59,548 nucleotides of DNA from a virus, in IMG/VR virus record IMGVR_UViG_3300012926_000005, positions 1 to 59,548 of that record. One strand, 5' to 3'. The position numbers and the translations under genes were made by a program. The notes under the pieces are model-generated. The model was not told the origin of the DNA, did no database searches, and worked only from the letters and a program-made list of their open reading frames with translations. Shown here piece by piece: positions 57,120 through 59,548 of this stretch; position 1 is the first letter of the stretch, and each line of letters begins with the position of its first letter.

Positions 57120-57767
57120 ATGTTCAATTTTACCGACAAGTCGCTTTACAACATCGCCGTGGCAAATGGTGGACTGAATAACATCAACGTGTCCAACCTG
57201 GGCCAAATCAGCACGATTGTTACAGGCATCGGCGGCGGCACAATTAGCTACGGCAGCTTGGACGACGTAGGCAAGCGTTGCTGGGTCGAAGCGGCCAATA
57301 TCGGACTGGTGACAGTCACGGCCAACGGTACGCTATTTGGTGGTCTGTATCAGCTTGTCCAAGTGGACTCTACGGCGCTGGCGTCTAACGTGGCCGTGGG
57401 GCGTGTGGCCTATATCAAGAATACGGCAGCGGGCAACGCGGCCTATCAGGTTACAGACGAATCAGTGGCTACGGCCAATACAGAAGTGGCCGGAATTTTC
57501 CTGAACACCGTCACACCGGGTAACTTCTGCGCTATCTGTATCGGCGGAAAAGTCAATGTCAAGCTGAAGGCGACAATCTCCAACGGCGCAGCGGCAGAAG
57601 GCGACAGCCTATTCAGTGGCGGCGGCTCTGGGTCAGTCGATGACTTGACTACTGCGGTGACTTGGGGAACTAACTTGCTGGGCAAGTTTCTTGGGACTGC
57701 TTTGGCCGTTCCGGTCAACAACACAACCATTGCGATGCAGATTCGCGGAGTCTTGGGGATTTACTAA
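57120..57767 (+). CDS. Head decoration/structural protein
   Basis: 215 aa from ATG 57120 (GGAGAG SD). Gly/Ala/Val/Thr-rich beta protein (ISYGSLDDVGKRCWVEAANIGLV; ICIGGKVNVKLKATISNGAAAEGDSLFSGGG). Matches capsid-proximal decoration proteins such as the trimeric small beta-barrels. No SD competition upstream; the 14-mer is at 57091. Confidence 0.55.
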   Translation: MFNFTDKSLYNIAVANGGLNNINVSNLGQISTIVTGIGGGTISYGSLDDVGKRCWVEAANIGLVTVTANGTLFGGLYQLVQVDSTALASNVAVGRVAYIKNTAAGNAAYQVTDESVATANTEVAGIFLNTVTPGNFCAICIGGKVNVKLKATISNGAAAEGDSLFSGGGSGSVDDLTTAVTWGTNLLGKFLGTALAVPVNNTTIAMQIRGVLGIY

Positions 57768-58093
57768 TGGCCTTTCCTGATCCTACAGTAATGCCAGCAA
57801 CGGGTATCGGCAACAAGAGCATGACTATTGTGTCGCTCCACGGCCCTACATCTTACCTAACGGGCGGCGTGATTGTTGGAGCGGCAACGTTCTTGTTGCA
57901 AAAGCTGGACTTTGTTGAGCCGATGGAACTAAGTACAGACGCTTTGTCGTTTGTCCGCATTGTATCTACGCCCGTGGCTGGTGGAGCGGCTACGGTAAAA
58001 GTTCTGTGGTTGGTGGCGGCTACGGGATTAGAAGTCGGGAATGGCACGAACTTGAGCGCCAAAAGAATCACGTGTCTTGCGCTGGGTAATTAG
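57767..58093 (+). CDS. Small structural protein
   Basis: 108 aa. TAATG overlap with the gene before. Beta-rich (ATFLLQKLDFVEPMELSTDALSFVRIV), no Cys until near the end. Likely head-associated. Confidence 0.5.
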   Translation: MAFPDPTVMPATGIGNKSMTIVSLHGPTSYLTGGVIVGAATFLLQKLDFVEPMELSTDALSFVRIVSTPVAGGAATVKVLWLVAATGLEVGNGTNLSAKRITCLALGN

Positions 58094-58101
58094 GAGAGAA
58101 A

Positions 58102-59163
58102 ATGGCAGTTCAAACGGCAAATCTCGCTTCACTGAACGCGCAATTATCTGTCTCCGTAGATGTGGCGACACTTCCAAGTGTCGGCAGCGTGGGCGTCCAG
58201 ATTTCAGGAAATTTTACCGGCACAATTTCCTTCTTTGGTAGTATCGACGGCAGTAATCTATTCGCCGTGGCTGCGGTGCCGATTACGGCAGCAGGTGGAG
58301 CGGCTGTAGCGTCTACGACTTCAGGTGGCCAGTGGGCAATTACTGTCAACGGATTCAATCTTGTCATCATTAAGATGTCTTCTTACTCTGCTGGAACTGC
58401 GGTAGTTTCTACAGACGTAACGGTGGCTCCGGTAGGCGTTCCGGCGTTCCTTTCGGCCTTGTCTCAAGGTGACAACAACGGTGGGCCTCCGCTAGCTTCA
58501 GGTTTGCCGTCGCTGTCCCTATTTGGATCGGACAATGACAAGAATTTTCAAGGATCAGACAACGCTCAAATTATCTGTACTGCCGTAGCAGGGCAGGCGT
58601 TTATCACGTTCCTTGACAATCCTTGGATTCAAGGTCTGACGATTGGACAGGCAATTCTCTTGTCGGCTGCGCCTAACAGTGCGGCCATAGAGGAAGTGAT
58701 AGTAGGCACGAATAACACCCCGTCCACTGGTACAGGAACGTTCGTAGTCAATCTATTGAACGCGGTAGTCAATAACGGCTCAAACTACGGAACGTTTGAT
58801 GTCTTTGGCGTGGATGGGCCGACGACTATCGGTATTAATTCTTCAGCGCCGGGATTGTCAGTACCAGGGCAGACGGTAACAGGGGTGAAGGGGGCGCTAC
58901 AGTTGCTTTACAACCCCTCTGCGTCCGACTCTAAACGTCCTATTGTGCCGACGATCATGTCGAAGGGTAACCCGGGTGTTATGGCGGTACAAAATGTACC
59001 GGACGCCGTCGGGGCCAATGATCTTACGTTTATCAGGCAGTTATTGGAAAAACTCGTAACATTGCAGAGTCTCAATAACTTCCTTCTGGCACAATTGAAA
59101 GATGGCGGAACAATGGAAGTTCCTGCGGGGATATTCCCAGAGTCAAACGGCCAAATCAACTAA
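58102..59163 (+). CDS. Large beta-rich head/tail-associated protein
   Basis: 353 aa, SD GGAGAG. N-terminal domain with repeated TGTISFFGSIDGSNLFAV-type strands (carbohydrate-binding-like Ig style), central Gly-rich strands, and a C-terminal helix (LTFIRQLLEKLVTLQSLNNFLLAQLK). Similar style to phage decoration or fibre proteins. Confidence 0.45.
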   Translation: MAVQTANLASLNAQLSVSVDVATLPSVGSVGVQISGNFTGTISFFGSIDGSNLFAVAAVPITAAGGAAVASTTSGGQWAITVNGFNLVIIKMSSYSAGTAVVSTDVTVAPVGVPAFLSALSQGDNNGGPPLASGLPSLSLFGSDNDKNFQGSDNAQIICTAVAGQAFITFLDNPWIQGLTIGQAILLSAAPNSAAIEEVIVGTNNTPSTGTGTFVVNLLNAVVNNGSNYGTFDVFGVDGPTTIGINSSAPGLSVPGQTVTGVKGALQLLYNPSASDSKRPIVPTIMSKGNPGVMAVQNVPDAVGANDLTFIRQLLEKLVTLQSLNNFLLAQLKDGGTMEVPAGIFPESNGQIN

Positions 59164-59201
59164 AGTTTTGTAGTTAAAAAAAGGGAGACAGGAGAAACAT
59201 T

Positions 59202-59548
59202 ATGTTAGCAGAAGTTAAAAATCTTACCACTGGTGCGGTTAGCACGGCCAGAGGTTCGTTTGATACCAGTGTTGTCACGCAGGACGCTCACGCTCGTTAT
59301 CAGGAAGCTGTCATGCGCGGCAACGTTTTCATGGTCGCCAGCCAGTCCGGCGTTACGTCGCAGGCCGGGCTGTCACTCACCACGCCAGTGCTCACGCTTT
59401 TCAATCCGAAGGGCAATAACAAGGCTGCGGTTCTGCTTTGGGCAGGCGCGGTTGAAATCATTGCCACGGCTACGACTCACGTAGTTTGGCTGGCGGCAAA
59501 CAACAACGTTGCTGCGGCTGCGGTCACAGGCACGGCGTCAACGGTGAC
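59202..59548 (+). CDS. Head decoration/fibre-like protein, N-terminal part (3' end cut by window)
   Basis: 115 complete codons then two bases at the window end. SD GGAGAAAC. RGSFDTSVVTQDAHARYQEAVMRGNVFMVASQSG and LFNPKGNNKAAVLLWAGAVEI match small phage particle proteins that share an N-terminal collar and a C-terminal WEE tail; the tail is found at 3-233. Together they would make about 190 residues. Confidence 0.55.
   Translation, partial: MLAEVKNLTTGAVSTARGSFDTSVVTQDAHARYQEAVMRGNVFMVASQSGVTSQAGLSLTTPVLTLFNPKGNNKAAVLLWAGAVEIIATATTHVVWLAANNNVAAAAVTGTASTV

Noticed and set aside
57383-57396. GTCTAACGTGGCC as a 14-mer copy
   Set aside because: Only the left half matches; the right half is lost.
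1-59548. Integrase, CRISPR array, tRNA or IS element
   Set aside because: No recognisable integrase motif, regular repeat-spacer series, cloverleaf or transposase was seen; lysogeny cannot be supported.

Overview
This window looks like a nearly complete genome of a double-stranded DNA tailed bacteriophage. It has terminase, portal, scaffold and capsid genes in the usual order, a GH24 lysozyme, a lambda-like replication block and a recombination block. No tail sheath, tape measure or long-tail gene is recognisable, while a large portal (700 aa), large tail proteins and three ejection-like proteins are present, so a short-tailed (podovirus-like) particle is most likely. The first and last partial ORFs look like the two halves of one decoration protein gene, which suggests a circular or circularly permuted molecule cut inside that gene. 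Host identity cannot be read from the sequence. The Sec-type leaders and Gly/Ser/Thr-rich style of the tail-fibre-like proteins recall soil bacteria, possibly Acidobacteriota; that is only an impression.

Layout on the + strand: 1-20.3 kb carries adaptor, fibre, tail and ejection (virion) genes. 20.3-29.9 kb carries small early genes with HNH nucleases, a Cas4-like protein, a putative annealing protein, a PD-(D/E)XK exonuclease and a coiled-coil partner. 29.9-33.6 kb is the replication block (initiator with internal iterons, loader, DnaB-type helicase, HhH-like protein). 33.6-38.5 kb holds an HTH protein and many small genes, ending in a terminator. 38.5-43.9 kb is one long minus-strand operon with an unusually ordered AAA+ ATPase plus DUF1257, DUF2997 and DUF3150-like genes and several membrane microproteins. 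44-48.4 kb has small genes, an XRE regulator and lysozyme. 48.4-59.5 kb is packaging and head.

The most unusual features are at DNA level. (1) A 14-bp near-palindrome, GTCTAACGTTGGAC (general form GTCYAACGTTRGAC), occurs about 30 times across the whole genome in both orientations. It often sits at gene junctions and, inside genes, is read in all three frames, so it is a DNA signal and not a protein motif. (2) A second box, TTGATAAA/TTTATCAA, lies inside at least seven good sigma70-like promoters that start the early blocks. (3) Six promoters place the -10 box 7-8 nt before an ATG, implying leaderless mRNAs. (4) The replication promoter is abutted by the 14-mer and followed by an intrinsic terminator before the initiator gene, and the initiator gene contains iterons plus an AT-rich stretch, like lambda ori. 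Together these suggest a phage-wide regulatory or DNA-organising network, with the HTH protein at 33.65 kb and the XRE protein at 47.1 kb as the best candidate binders.

No tRNA, rRNA, CRISPR array, integrase or insertion sequence was recognised.
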